A stretch of 64,000 nucleotides of DNA, from assembly GCF_004519545.1 (NCBI RefSeq), contig NZ_SDKM01000024.1, forward strand, positions 24,457 to 88,456, in the 5' to 3' direction. The notes under the pieces are model-generated. The model saw nothing but the letters and a program-made list of their open reading frames with translations, was not told the DNA's origin and did no database searches. The position numbers and the translations under genes were made by a program. Shown piece by piece: positions 1-9,123 of the stretch. This DNA comes from Nocardioides guangzhouensis (GTDB lineage: Bacteria > Actinomycetota > Actinomycetes > Propionibacteriales > Nocardioidaceae). How positions within the stretch are numbered: position 1 is the first letter of the stretch; every line of letters begins with the position of its first letter.

Positions 1-3000
1 CATACCGGAACTCGGTGTGGAACGGCTCGGACTTGGCGCGGTCGAAGACGTGGAACGCGACCACGTCGGTCGGGAACGCGTAGCGCGGCAACACACCCTT
101 GTAGAGCAGGCGATCGAGAAGGTTCGTCTGGCTGCGCTGCTCGGTCGGCAACTCGGCGCCGTCCTCCCCCGCGTCGCCCTCCTCGACTTCTTCCTCCTCT
201 GGAGCCGCGTCGCCCTCCTCCGGCTCCGGAAGCTTGCCGTCTGGCTGAAGTTCAAGTGCCTTGTCGATCTCGGCGAGCGTCCCGCTCACGATGCCGTCGA
301 GAACGTGGTTCCTCTGCAGCATCAGCTCCGAAGGAAGCCAGGAGTCGATGTCGGCTCGCAACGTCGCCTCATGCTCGTTGAGCCACTCCTCGAAGTCGGT
401 TCGGTTCAGCGGCGAGGTCGTGCCGACGAATCCGCGCACGGTACCCAGCACCTCGAACAGTTGCGGCTGGTCCTCAGGGTCAATCTCTGGCAGGCGATCC
501 TGGTTGTACTGCTGCAGGAGATACGCCACGACGTGGCGTCGAGCAATCTCGTCGTTATCCAGCGTCAGGATCGGGTCATCGACGTCGCCGCGGATCATGA
601 GGTCCGGGTTGCGGAAGTAGTGATCGTCGTGCGTGTCAGCGCTGCCGAAGGCAACGACGGTGGCCACGGCGTTGCCGCGACGGCCAGCACGACCGGCGCG
701 CTGCTGGTAGTTCGCTCTAGACGGCGGCATGTTGCGAAGCGCCACACCAGACAGGCTGCCGATATCGATACCGACCTCCATCGTCGTGGTGCACGACAGC
801 ACATCAATCGCGGCGCGCTCTTGCTCACCGGGTCGCGGCAACCCAACATCGATGTCCTGGAACAGCAGTTCGTACTCCTCGGCACGGGAGAAGACCGCAT
901 CCGACTGGGCCGCATTCAGCTGCGCGGTGTGCTCAGCAGCGATGATGCTGAGGATTGGCTTGTCCGGCGATTTCAGAGCCCGTTCTGCGCTCTCGCGGTA
1001 GTAGCCCTTGCGCGCCTGGAAGACCTCATCCGTCTCCGGGTCCAGCGTCCGGACCTGGTTCTGACCGCAGCTCACGCACCTGGTCGACCCCGGGATCGGT
1101 CGCTGCGTGAAGCGGCAACGCTCGCAGTAACCCCACAGGCCTCCCGGTTCAAGTGCCACGTTGCCAGCGAGCATGCGGTACTTCGCCCCTTCCAGCTCAC
1201 AGAACCTCGGCAGGAGAACGGGCAGCCATGTGTCCTTGAACTTCTTCTTGGCAGCCGGAGTGCCGAGCCATCGGTCGATGGTCTGGAACTTGCCCGAGTG
1301 CGGCTTCACACCACCCCTTTGACGCCACCACTCAGACGTCATCGACGGGAACCAGATGCCCCGTGCGGGGGTTGACCACTGTGCGAGCCATAGACGGAGG
1401 AGCGCGAGTCGCTCATCGTCAGTCGTGGCCACCCCATCGATGGCGGGAAGGTCCGCGAGCAAGCCGTCTCGCAGGCTCGCCTTTTCGCGGATCGATGCCA
1501 GCCCCAGCGATGTCAGCCCGTAGTACTTATCGGTGAGGGTCGCGTACATGGCACGCAGCAGGGCCTGAGGTGGCTGCGCGGTCAGCATTAGGAGTTCCGC
1601 TCGGGCGTCATCGTCGCCGGTGAGCGCTCCGTCATCGATCGCCTTGCTGACGTCCTTCAAGACGTGGAGCGACTCGGCCTCTCGAAGCTCCGGGCGCAAC
1701 CGAACCTTCAGTTGCTTGGCTCCGACCATGACGGCGAGATAGAGCTTTTCCAGGCTCATTTGCTTGCCAACGCCCGGCTGCGCGGAAAGGTCCTCCCAGC
1801 CCTTCAAGATCAGGGGGCGGATAACGTCTCGCATCGAGTAGGCCTGCAAGTTCGGAGCCAGACGAGCTGCAACCTGCCGAGAGTCGGAGAACGCCAGCAC
1901 CTTCCGACCGCGAAGGGGCGCAAAGACTGAATACGGCGCGCTCGGGGGCTGCACCTCTATCTGCCGTGTCACCAAAGCCTGGAACGGCTGATCGCCCTTG
2001 GTCTGGTGATCCTGGACGGACGAGCGTCCGAAGCCGGCCAACTGTCCACAGACCCCACAGGGCTTGAACTCGCCGTCAGCTTCCGCTTGCTCGTCGACGT
2101 CGTCCTCATCGTCGTCGCTCGTGACCGTCTCGCCGCTCCGAAGCTTCGGCAGGAAGACAACTCGCCCACGCGTCGGGGGCTTGTCAGGATTCAGGCACCC
2201 CGTTACCAGGTCGATCTCGGCGACCTCGACCTGACCCGCTTGAGGTTCCTCGAGCAGAAGGTCGAGGGCGAACAGTTCAGGAATGGAGCCAGATGTGGTC
2301 TGGAAGGCGCCTCCGCGCTCGTGCCACAGAAACCTGGGTCGCTGCAGGTCGTCGGTGTAGCCGCGGGCGTAGGCCGAACCGCAATGACGACAGGTGTAGA
2401 ACTCGAAGACTCGCGCGCCACAGTCGCAAGTCGCCTGGGGCTGGGCATAGAGCTTGCCGATCGGGCCGAGCCCCGGTGGCAGCTCGGCGCGGTCGACCGC
2501 ATCGCATTCCGGATCGATGCAAGCCCAGAGGCCCGGCAGACCGCGGAAGAATGCGTGAACACGGCAGGGCAACAACCCGGCTTCGTCGTCGCTCCTACGA
2601 GCGGCGCTGCCGAGCGCCACCAATGCCGTGACGGCCTTGTCTGCGATTTCGGTGTCCGCCTCAGGAAATACTGCCTTCCCCAGTTCGCTGACGGGTTGCG
2701 CCTTCTGCATCGTTTCGTTGACGAGCAAGCTCATCGGCTCGTAGTCCGCAAGCGCCTCGTGCAGTAGTGCCCCGATGGGCCGCTCCAAGTCAGTGACCCC
2801 GCGCGACGTCAGCAGATCAGAAACAGCTTCGGCACGCTCGGCGTCCGTATCGCCGTTGTAGAAGTCCTCAAGCGGCACATCGGCGAGTGCTGTCGCGTCA
2901 GCAGTTGTGCCTGTGGCCGCCCCGGCTCGCAAGGCCCACTGACTCGTGACGGTGCGGAAATCAGCCTCAGCCTTGCCCGTGAGCTGGGCAGCGAACTCGC

Positions 3001-4177
3001 GCGCGTACTCAGGTGTCGTGAAGCTGGCGCTGGTGGTGATGACTTGAACGCGGTCAGGAGTGATGCCGAGCCGCGCACGCAAGCGGCGCAGCAGGAGCCC
3101 CACCTCGGCACCAGCTGCACCGCGATAGAGGTGCGCCTCGTCGACGATGAGGAGGAACTTCTCCTCAGGGTTGTCTGCCAACCACTGGCGCGTGTGATCA
3201 AAGACCGGCCGCTCGAGCGGACGCATCAGCATGTACTCGAGCATCGAATAGTTGGTGATCAGGACATCCGGTGGAGCGGACAGCACCTCATGCCGCGTGA
3301 GTAGCTCAGGGTCGTCCTGTCGCATGACGGCACGAACAAACTCGCCCGTCTTGGCGTCCTTCCAGCGCGAACCCTTCGGTCCGAACCACGCCTTCAGGTC
3401 GGGCTTCGCCGGCCACTTCCCGCGTGCCTCCAACCTCGTCTTGAGCTTCTTGGCCTGCGCGTGACCGGGTGCACTGGGATCGGCAGCCTGATCAATGAGA
3501 AGCAGGTAGAAGTCTTCGATCGAGCCGAGGCGCTGCTGGTCCTTCTTCACCGTCCGTACGCCGGGGTACAGCGTGCGGCTGGTGTACCGAGCGAAGCGGG
3601 CGGGACGTCCGGCCCAAGCGTTGAACTGGGTAGTGACGCGGGGGTCCCCCAGCAGCAGGCGCAGGCGGCCGAGTTGGTCGTTCACCAGCGCGTTCATCGG
3701 ATAGAGGATCAGTGCGCGGACAGCAGGCGCCTCAAACGACGACGGTCGGTGCTTCGCCTCTGCGGCGAGCTTGGCCAACATCGGAAGTAGGAAGGACTCC
3801 GTCTTACCCGAACCGGTACCCGTCGTGATGGCGAGGCTCTTGCCATCACGTGACGTCCACTCGATGGCTTCGGCCTGGTGGGTATACGGCGGGTCGTACA
3901 GCAGTCGGTCAAGCGCCCCGACCTTCTGGGTGAGCGGGCCGAACAGATCGTGCACCGCAGCATCGACATCCAGTTCCGCGAACTTGCGGTTGGTCTGGTA
4001 GCGCGGCGTGCTCTCAATGAACGGCGCCCTGAACAGCACCCCTTCCTCAAGGAGCAGCTGCCGACGCTGCTCGATGATCATCGGATGTCCGACGTGGTAC
4101 GTCGCCTCGATGTACTCGCGCAGGGCGGACTGTATGTCGTCGATCGTCTCCGCGATCGTAGGGGCGTCAGACGCCAC
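1..4177 (-). CDS. Large DEAH-box DUF1998-type helicase, DruE-like (C-terminus cut by window edge)
   Basis: Superfamily 2 helicase, probably the motor of an anti-phage system. At least 1,392 residues are encoded before the window ends, with no internal stop. Walker A TGTGSGKTES lies near residue 118, DEAH near residue 346 in the context LIVDEAHLYRGAAGAE, motif V TTTMEVGIDIGSLSGVAL near residue 1140, and motif VI QQRAGRAGRRG near residue 1160. The last readable residues (KGVLPRYAFPTDVV) match the region leading into the DUF1998-type C-terminus of DruE, DrmA and DpdJ-like helicases. The GTG start at 4177 is chosen for an AGGAGG 7 bases upstream; the gene overlaps the preceding one by 11 bases. 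The partner genes fit Druantia type III better than DISARM (no DrmB or methylase seen) or Dpd, but that assignment is inference. The helicase class itself is secure. Confidence 0.85.
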   Translation of the reverse strand, partial: MASDAPTIAETIDDIQSALREYIEATYHVGHPMIIEQRRQLLLEEGVLFRAPFIESTPRYQTNRKFAELDVDAAVHDLFGPLTQKVGALDRLLYDPPYTHQAEAIEWTSRDGKSLAITTGTGSGKTESFLLPMLAKLAAEAKHRPSSFEAPAVRALILYPMNALVNDQLGRLRLLLGDPRVTTQFNAWAGRPARFARYTSRTLYPGVRTVKKDQQRLGSIEDFYLLLIDQAADPSAPGHAQAKKLKTRLEARGKWPAKPDLKAWFGPKGSRWKDAKTGEFVRAVMRQDDPELLTRHEVLSAPPDVLITNYSMLEYMLMRPLERPVFDHTRQWLADNPEEKFLLIVDEAHLYRGAAGAEVGLLLRRLRARLGITPDRVQVITTSASFTTPEYAREFAAQLTGKAEADFRTVTSQWALRAGAATGTTADATALADVPLEDFYNGDTDAERAEAVSDLLTSRGVTDLERPIGALLHEALADYEPMSLLVNETMQKAQPVSELGKAVFPEADTEIADKAVTALVALGSAARRSDDEAGLLPCRVHAFFRGLPGLWACIDPECDAVDRAELPPGLGPIGKLYAQPQATCDCGARVFEFYTCRHCGSAYARGYTDDLQRPRFLWHERGGAFQTTSGSIPELFALDLLLEEPQAGQVEVAEIDLVTGCLNPDKPPTRGRVVFLPKLRSGETVTSDDDEDDVDEQAEADGEFKPCGVCGQLAGFGRSSVQDHQTKGDQPFQALVTRQIEVQPPSAPYSVFAPLRGRKVLAFSDSRQVAARLAPNLQAYSMRDVIRPLILKGWEDLSAQPGVGKQMSLEKLYLAVMVGAKQLKVRLRPELREAESLHVLKDVSKAIDDGALTGDDDARAELLMLTAQPPQALLRAMYATLTDKYYGLTSLGLASIREKASLRDGLLADLPAIDGVATTDDERLALLRLWLAQWSTPARGIWFPSMTSEWWRQRGGVKPHSGKFQTIDRWLGTPAAKKKFKDTWLPVLLPRFCELEGAKYRMLAGNVALEPGGLWGYCERCRFTQRPIPGSTRCVSCGQNQVRTLDPETDEVFQARKGYYRESAERALKSPDKPILSIIAAEHTAQLNAAQSDAVFSRAEEYELLFQDIDVGLPRPGEQERAAIDVLSCTTTMEVGIDIGSLSGVALRNMPPSRANYQQRAGRAGRRGNAVATVVAFGSADTHDDHYFRNPDLMIRGDVDDPILTLDNDEIARRHVVAYLLQQYNQDRLPEIDPEDQPQLFEVLGTVRGFVGTTSPLNRTDFEEWLNEHEATLRADIDSWLPSELMLQRNHVLDGIVSGTLAEIDKALELQPDGKLPEPEEGDAAPEEEEVEEGDAGEDGAELPTEQRSQTNLLDRLLYKGVLPRYAFPTDVVAFHVFDRAKSEPFHTEFRY

Positions 4178-5255
4178 TGGGTGCCTCCTCGATTGCCATC
4201 CACAGCATGTCAGCCAGGAACTTCGCCGCCTTGTCACTCGCGCCGACAGGCACTCGGAACGAGAACAGAGTTCCCGGTGTCTTCCCGAGGGCCATGCCAG
4301 CAAGTTGCAGGTAGCGCTCCGCAAACCCCGGCAGCGGCGAGAAGAAGTCGAAGATGAGGTCATCACCAGGCGTTCCGCTCGCACGACGACGGAGCCGCTG
4401 AGGCACACCTCGCGCTGCGTCCACTGCCGCCTGGTACCGCCAGGCCTCATCGCGGCCAGGTACGACCGGATCCTTCACGGGCAATTCGATGAGCCGCTTC
4501 GGCGCTCCGGCTTCGAAGCGAATCAGGCACCAGAGGTCGGCGCCGTAGGCCTGCGGTCGGCGCGCGACGAAGTCCCCGGTATCGCCGGGCCCTGGGGTCC
4601 GCCAGCGACCCGTGTAGTACCTGACGGAGGTCGTCGGATCGAGGAGCTGAATGCCTTCGAGTTCACCGGCTGCGCCCGCGACATCCAGACGACCGCGATA
4701 CCCGTCGATCAAGTCAATTGGCGCTTCGACCGCCGGCCGTGACACCCACCGGTCCTTGGCGACGTGCCGCAGCCCGCGCTCTCGCAGCTCACCGGGGCCT
4801 TCGACCGGATCGAGTCGGATCGAGCGCGTCTGGCCTTCGTAGTCGATCGAGTCCGCCAGTTCGTCATCGATGAGAAGTGCACCGAACGGGCGGATGCCCA
4901 GCAGAAGGTAGTGGCCCGGCTCGCGCTCAATGAAGGATGGTGGAGCCAGGTACAGCAGGCGCGTCGATCGCCCGTTGTCATGCCGCAGTTCGAGCATGTC
5001 GCCCGACCCGACGAGTTGCTCAAGGATCTCGGCGATGTCGGCGCGCGTGACTGAGGAGCCTGTGAGTGGCTGCACCGCGCCCTGCACCGAATCAACCAGT
5101 CGACCCGGGCTGGTCGGGCACATGAAGGACGCCGCGCGCCGCAGCGAGGCAGCAAGCGCTTCCGTTGAGGTGAGGTCTACGGCGGAGGGGTCTAGGCCGA
5201 GCGTCTCGATGGCGGCCGACGCGGCCGTCTCGGCAGTCAGCTGAGTTAGCAACAT
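4167..5255 (-). CDS. Unknown 362-aa protein in Druantia-like operon
   Basis: I do not recognise this family. It begins at ATG 5255 in a TGATG overlap with the upstream 947-aa gene and ends 11 bases inside the helicase gene, so the three are surely co-translated. Residues of about 40-105 read like a winged-helix segment (SVTRADIAEILEQLVGSGDM then a basic strand region), and the rest is mixed alpha/beta without membrane segments or an obvious catalytic motif. Classical Druantia type III is described with only two genes (DruH, DruE), so this gene is either an extra subunit of a variant or means the system is something related. A longer upstream reading frame exists, but it would run deep into the preceding gene and has no better ribosome site. 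Confidence 0.8.
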   Translation of the reverse strand: MLLTQLTAETAASAAIETLGLDPSAVDLTSTEALAASLRRAASFMCPTSPGRLVDSVQGAVQPLTGSSVTRADIAEILEQLVGSGDMLELRHDNGRSTRLLYLAPPSFIEREPGHYLLLGIRPFGALLIDDELADSIDYEGQTRSIRLDPVEGPGELRERGLRHVAKDRWVSRPAVEAPIDLIDGYRGRLDVAGAAGELEGIQLLDPTTSVRYYTGRWRTPGPGDTGDFVARRPQAYGADLWCLIRFEAGAPKRLIELPVKDPVVPGRDEAWRYQAAVDAARGVPQRLRRRASGTPGDDLIFDFFSPLPGFAERYLQLAGMALGKTPGTLFSFRVPVGASDKAAKFLADMLWMAIEEAPSGV

Positions 5256-8098
5256 CAGAAGCTCCGTTCCACGCCGTCGGCATCGTTGAGGGCGCGTGTG
5301 CCAAGCACCGCGAAACGAGCGGCGCGGTACAGGACAGGCGTCTGTATGACCCTCGCCAGCAGGAGCGCGGTCTCCTCGTCGTCCCAATCCGCGAGGAAAC
5401 CAGGACGACCAGCCAGCATGAGAAGAAACCGGGACGCCGTCGGATGGTCGCCCAATCCGCTCGCCGCGAGGTGCGGCCCAATGACGTCGTTGAAGCCCAG
5501 TAGCAAGTCAGCCGCAGAGAGCCACTTGTACAGGCTGTAGGCGATGGCTGATGCAAGTTCCTTGTGCGCCGTCGAGATGCCGACCGCTCCCTGCATCTCT
5601 TCGAGGTAGTCTGCTGCGTCCTGGGCTCCTGCGAGCTTGCGCTCGACGGCGACCCAGTGGCTGCCGCCGATGAGCGTCCCAATCGCTCTCGCGATGGCGT
5701 CGCCGATCAGTTGCTGCTGGTAGACCGCGAACGCATCGGCAGGTAGTTCTGCTGTGACCCACCTGGCGTGGCCGTCAATCAGTCGGCGCACCTCCTTGGG
5801 GCTGGAGGTCGTCGCGGAAACCGACGGGCGCGGCGTACGACGCTGACGAAGGATTGCGTTCGGCTGCGTCGGCAAGATCAGGGACGCGGTTGACTCACCC
5901 GACCGAGCAACCACGAGCCCGCCAAGCGGCGGAGCGGCGATCTCCTCATCGGCGGCCCTCCGGACAGCAACGAGAGGGGTCTCGACGTCATAGAACTCGA
6001 CGGTGGTGTCGCCCCCGTCAGTTCGGTCGACCAAACGTGCAACAACTTGCCCGTCGTGCGCCCTGGTGAATCGCCAGCGCAGCGGCTGGAAGCCGCGGTC
6101 GCACGTCAGCGTTGCGAAGCCGACGCCCTCGCGCGCGACGGTCAAGACGCACACCTCGGCATCGTCGTAGGCGTCGCTGAATCGCTGATCTGTACGAATG
6201 CCCTTGGCGAGTGCGGTCCAGGTGGTCTCATCCAACGGGAGGTGGATGGAGCGCTTCACATCAGCGATCGGCACCCCATCGTGACCGCGGAGGCTCACGG
6301 TGATCTCGGCTTCTGCGCCAGTCGGGCCGTCGATCGAAATGTGCGCGCGGTCGTCCCAGAGTTCACTCAGCGTGGGACGCGCAGGCGCGGCCAGCAGACG
6401 AATGCCCTCCCCGATCGCCGCGCCTTCCGGCCGGATCTGCGGGTCACGGATGGTGATAACCAATGAGCCTGAAGTTAGCTGCCGCTCGCCGTCTCCGAGC
6501 AAGCATACGCTGGCGACGTGCGTGCCGACCTCAAGTCCCTGGAGCGAGAACAGCATCTCGGACTCGCCGGGTGTCCAGTCGAGGAAGTAGACGGCTCCGC
6601 CAATGGTCACGCGACAGCGCCTGGGTGCGAGATCTGACCGGATACCCAGAATCGCCGGCTCCCCTGCCAGCCACTCCACGTCACCCTCGCCATCCCATGA
6701 ACTCGCGACGATGCCGACTGGGCGGATGGCAACGTTCGAGACAAGGGCAATGCCACTCTCCATCAGGAGGGCAGCATCTGCCTCGCTGACTTGCTCGGGC
6801 ACGGTCAACTCGTATGCACGAGCCCCCTCCGCGCTGAGCGCCCGCGCGGTACACCACGAGACCGCTGGGGAAATCGCCGAACCGGTACCGATGAGCACAT
6901 AGCGGTGTCCTGGCCGAACGAACTTGCCCTTCACCTCGACCGCGAGACCCGTCCCCTGGCGACGGAACAGCCACCAAGGCCCGGGCGTCATCACGCACTG
7001 GTCGGCCAAAATCCGGTTGGTCGCATCGTCGGCCCGTTCGAGGCGAAGGAACGGCTCGTCAGGACGCGGCCACCTGACGAATCGCACCGACTGCCCGGGG
7101 TACAGAAGACCACTCGGCGGGATGTGCCGATCGCCCCCGCTCACGTGCGCTCGGGACATCCTCAGTTGACCGTAGACATCGGATAGGCCAGCACTGAGCG
7201 GGGTCATGTCTGGCAACTCCGCGTAGGCGTTCCACACGTTGTCGAGGCGCAGAAAGAGCCGGGGATCGGTTGCTCGCGCCTGTGCCCTCGCCTTCGCCGC
7301 CGCAGCTTGGGCCGTTGGCGTTGGGCGGAACCCGCGCACTCGGTGAGCTGACTGCTGCGCAGACCGCAGCCAGCGGCGTGCCTGCTGTTCCTGCGAAAGG
7401 CCGTCGACGATCCGGGCCAAGGTGGGACCCGTCAAGTACGGCGTCGGTTCGTTCTCGCCGGAAAGCAAGGCGGCCGCGACCTGTCCGACCAGGGTGGTGT
7501 TCTCGCAGAAGATCCGGAACCGCTCGGTGTAGCCCGACGCACGGCGTGCCAGCCTGAGCCCGAGCGTCTCAGGGTCATCGAGCAGTTCGGAAGTTAGCGC
7601 GCCGCTGAAGTCGAAGAGCAGCTTGGCAAGGTGACGCTGGAGATACACCGGTAGGACCGCATGGGTGATTGGCCACGAGATGATCGTGAAATGGCTTGCC
7701 CAGGCTCCGGTTGGACGAGCGCCACCGTATCGATTGTGGAATCGGACGAACCAATCCCGAATGGTCGATCGCTCCTGGCTGGTCCACCGAGGGGTCAGCG
7801 AAGAGAACGTGGTCCAGTACTCCTCGCCGACGTACCCGTACCCCATCTCGGCGGCGTATACGACGAACGGCAGCCAGGTCGCCTCGTAGTGGGCGAGGTA
7901 GTAATCGCTGATTGCCGCCCGAACTGCCTCCTTGAGGAGATCCAGGTCCTCCTCGGGCAGGTCGTGCTCCAGCGCGAAGACGGGCGAACTGGGCTCGAGG
8001 GTGGCTCGCGCGGCACCCAGCGCCGTGAAGTGAGCATCTAAGCGTCCGTGAAGGTGCTGCAGCAGCTCAACGGTGCTGCTAGACGCGACGTCGGACAC
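5255..8098 (-). CDS. 947-aa DruH-like protein, first gene of the defence operon
   Basis: Large soluble protein that opens the helicase operon. The N-terminal ~210 residues carry an aromatic-rich segment (WLPFVVYAAEMGYGYVGEEY near residue 60, then FHNRYGGARPTGAWASHFT and WPITHAVLPVYLQ). It resembles, from memory, the N-terminus of the ~1,000-aa DruH proteins of Druantia type III; the length fits too. Later parts look like beta-rich domains followed by a helical C-terminus. No nuclease or nucleotide-binding motif was seen. The GTG at 8098 is preferred because AAGGAGGAGGAG lies about 10 bases upstream; the open frame runs 39 codons further upstream without a good start. The stop overlaps the start of the next gene by one base. 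The family assignment is inference; the gene itself is secure. Confidence 0.75.
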   Translation of the reverse strand: MSDVASSSTVELLQHLHGRLDAHFTALGAARATLEPSSPVFALEHDLPEEDLDLLKEAVRAAISDYYLAHYEATWLPFVVYAAEMGYGYVGEEYWTTFSSLTPRWTSQERSTIRDWFVRFHNRYGGARPTGAWASHFTIISWPITHAVLPVYLQRHLAKLLFDFSGALTSELLDDPETLGLRLARRASGYTERFRIFCENTTLVGQVAAALLSGENEPTPYLTGPTLARIVDGLSQEQQARRWLRSAQQSAHRVRGFRPTPTAQAAAAKARAQARATDPRLFLRLDNVWNAYAELPDMTPLSAGLSDVYGQLRMSRAHVSGGDRHIPPSGLLYPGQSVRFVRWPRPDEPFLRLERADDATNRILADQCVMTPGPWWLFRRQGTGLAVEVKGKFVRPGHRYVLIGTGSAISPAVSWCTARALSAEGARAYELTVPEQVSEADAALLMESGIALVSNVAIRPVGIVASSWDGEGDVEWLAGEPAILGIRSDLAPRRCRVTIGGAVYFLDWTPGESEMLFSLQGLEVGTHVASVCLLGDGERQLTSGSLVITIRDPQIRPEGAAIGEGIRLLAAPARPTLSELWDDRAHISIDGPTGAEAEITVSLRGHDGVPIADVKRSIHLPLDETTWTALAKGIRTDQRFSDAYDDAEVCVLTVAREGVGFATLTCDRGFQPLRWRFTRAHDGQVVARLVDRTDGGDTTVEFYDVETPLVAVRRAADEEIAAPPLGGLVVARSGESTASLILPTQPNAILRQRRTPRPSVSATTSSPKEVRRLIDGHARWVTAELPADAFAVYQQQLIGDAIARAIGTLIGGSHWVAVERKLAGAQDAADYLEEMQGAVGISTAHKELASAIAYSLYKWLSAADLLLGFNDVIGPHLAASGLGDHPTASRFLLMLAGRPGFLADWDDEETALLLARVIQTPVLYRAARFAVLGTRALNDADGVERSF

Positions 8099-8655
8099 CC
8101 GCTGTCTCCTCCTCCTTGTGCGGTGCTCAGTTGCACGAGCCAGTTTGGCCGAGAGGACCGACACAAACGGGCAGAATGCAGAGAGCCGCACTTCGCGGGA
8201 AGCCGTTTGGAGCACCGACAGTGAGCGTGGCGTGCGTTGCCTGGCGCGTCAGGCTTGGTGCTCCGTGCTCTCCTCAGCGCGCCACGCCGGGCGCATTCCC
8301 CATTCCCGTCCGCCCTCGACGGACAACACGCCGTAGGAACGCCCATAGACCGCTTCAGTGCAGATCCTCGGCGGTCGTCCTGTGTTCGCGATCGTCCTCC
8401 TCAGCCTGGGATCCGTCCTCTCCGCGTCGACCTGCGCTGACACGACCGCCAAAGTGAATTGAAGGCTTCGATGCATGAACATCAAGGATCATCACAATGC
8501 CGTCGACGTTGCAAGCATTCTCGGCGACGTCGAGACGACGGTGCTTGCTGAGCTCGACCGGCCGGCGGATCTTGTCCAAGTGAGCCGGGAGGCCGTCGTC
8601 TCTCCTGACAGCTTCGAAAGCAGCACGGGCCGAAGCAGCGGCGTCCCTCAGCCGA
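8099..8655. other. 557-bp gap upstream of the defence operon
   Basis: No convincing gene. A 73-codon plus-strand frame (8475-8696) has acceptable codon use, but it lacks a clear ribosome site and overlaps the end of the membrane-protein gene on the other strand. A 145-codon minus-strand frame (8355-8792) runs through that same gene. The stretch should hold the promoter of the minus-strand defence operon near 8100-8300, but I could not pick a confident -35/-10 pair. Confidence 0.4.
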
Positions 8656-9015
8656 TCACGACGCGTGAACGATCGAGTTCGCGCTGGCGGACCTGACGCC
8701 ACAGAGTCCACAGCGCTCCACCGCGCTTCGCAACGCCACAGACGCCGCCGCCAGTCCGAACTTGATCGAATCCCAGCCAAGGACCACGACAACGAGGTTC
8801 AGCCAACCGGGGGCGCCAGCAGCCACCGCCTCGGCCAGTAGGTGCATGGCCGCGAGTGTGGTCGTCGCGAGGACAGCCAGGAGGATCGCGGTCCACCACC
8901 GCGGCGGTGCGATCCGCACTCGGGAGATCAGCGCGTTGGAGGGTGCGTAGCGCTGCAAGTAGCGGTGAGCGCACATGACAAGAACCAGGACCGGCACCAT
9001 GACCAGCAACAGCAT
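8656..9015 (-). CDS. Small membrane protein downstream of relaxase
   Basis: 119-residue protein of unknown function with three hydrophobic segments: the extreme N-terminus (MLLLVMVPVLVLVMCAHRY), about residues 40-60 (WWTAILLAVLATTTLAAMHL) and about residues 70-90 (WLNLVVVVLGWDSIKFGLAA). The ATG at 9015 is preceded by GAGGGAGGGG, a strong ribosome site, which argues against the longer upstream frame. It follows the MobF relaxase on the same strand after 108 bases, so it may be a conserved accessory of conjugation, but nothing in the sequence assigns a role. Reading frame and membrane nature are clear; function unknown. Confidence 0.7.
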   Translation of the reverse strand: MLLLVMVPVLVLVMCAHRYLQRYAPSNALISRVRIAPPRWWTAILLAVLATTTLAAMHLLAEAVAAGAPGWLNLVVVVLGWDSIKFGLAAASVALRSAVERCGLCGVRSASANSIVHAS

Positions 9016-9123
9016 CGTTGCCCCTCCCTCGGCCGCGAGATGAACCCTTTCGTCGTACGTCGCGACCACTGGTCTTGGGAGTTCGCGGGCCGAACCTGTG
9101 GACAAAGGCGGCTCGGCAGAGGG

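Noticed and set aside
17..2767. Long plus-strand reading frames at 17-1375, 1664-1930 and 2006-2767
   Set aside because: They are shadows of the helicase gene, whose minus-strand frame is open throughout and carries all helicase motifs; their products are Arg/Leu-rich without domains.
1..8098. Reading the left operon as DISARM or Dpd
   Set aside because: The helicase class occurs in all three, but no DrmB, DrmC, DNA methylase or Dpd transglycosylase is visible, and the 947-aa partner fits DruH better. The decision could change with the sequence to the left.
8475..8696. 73-codon plus-strand frame beginning MNIKDHHNAV
   Set aside because: It overlaps the membrane-protein gene on the other strand, has no clear ribosome site and has no recognisable domain; kept only as a remark in the gap entry.
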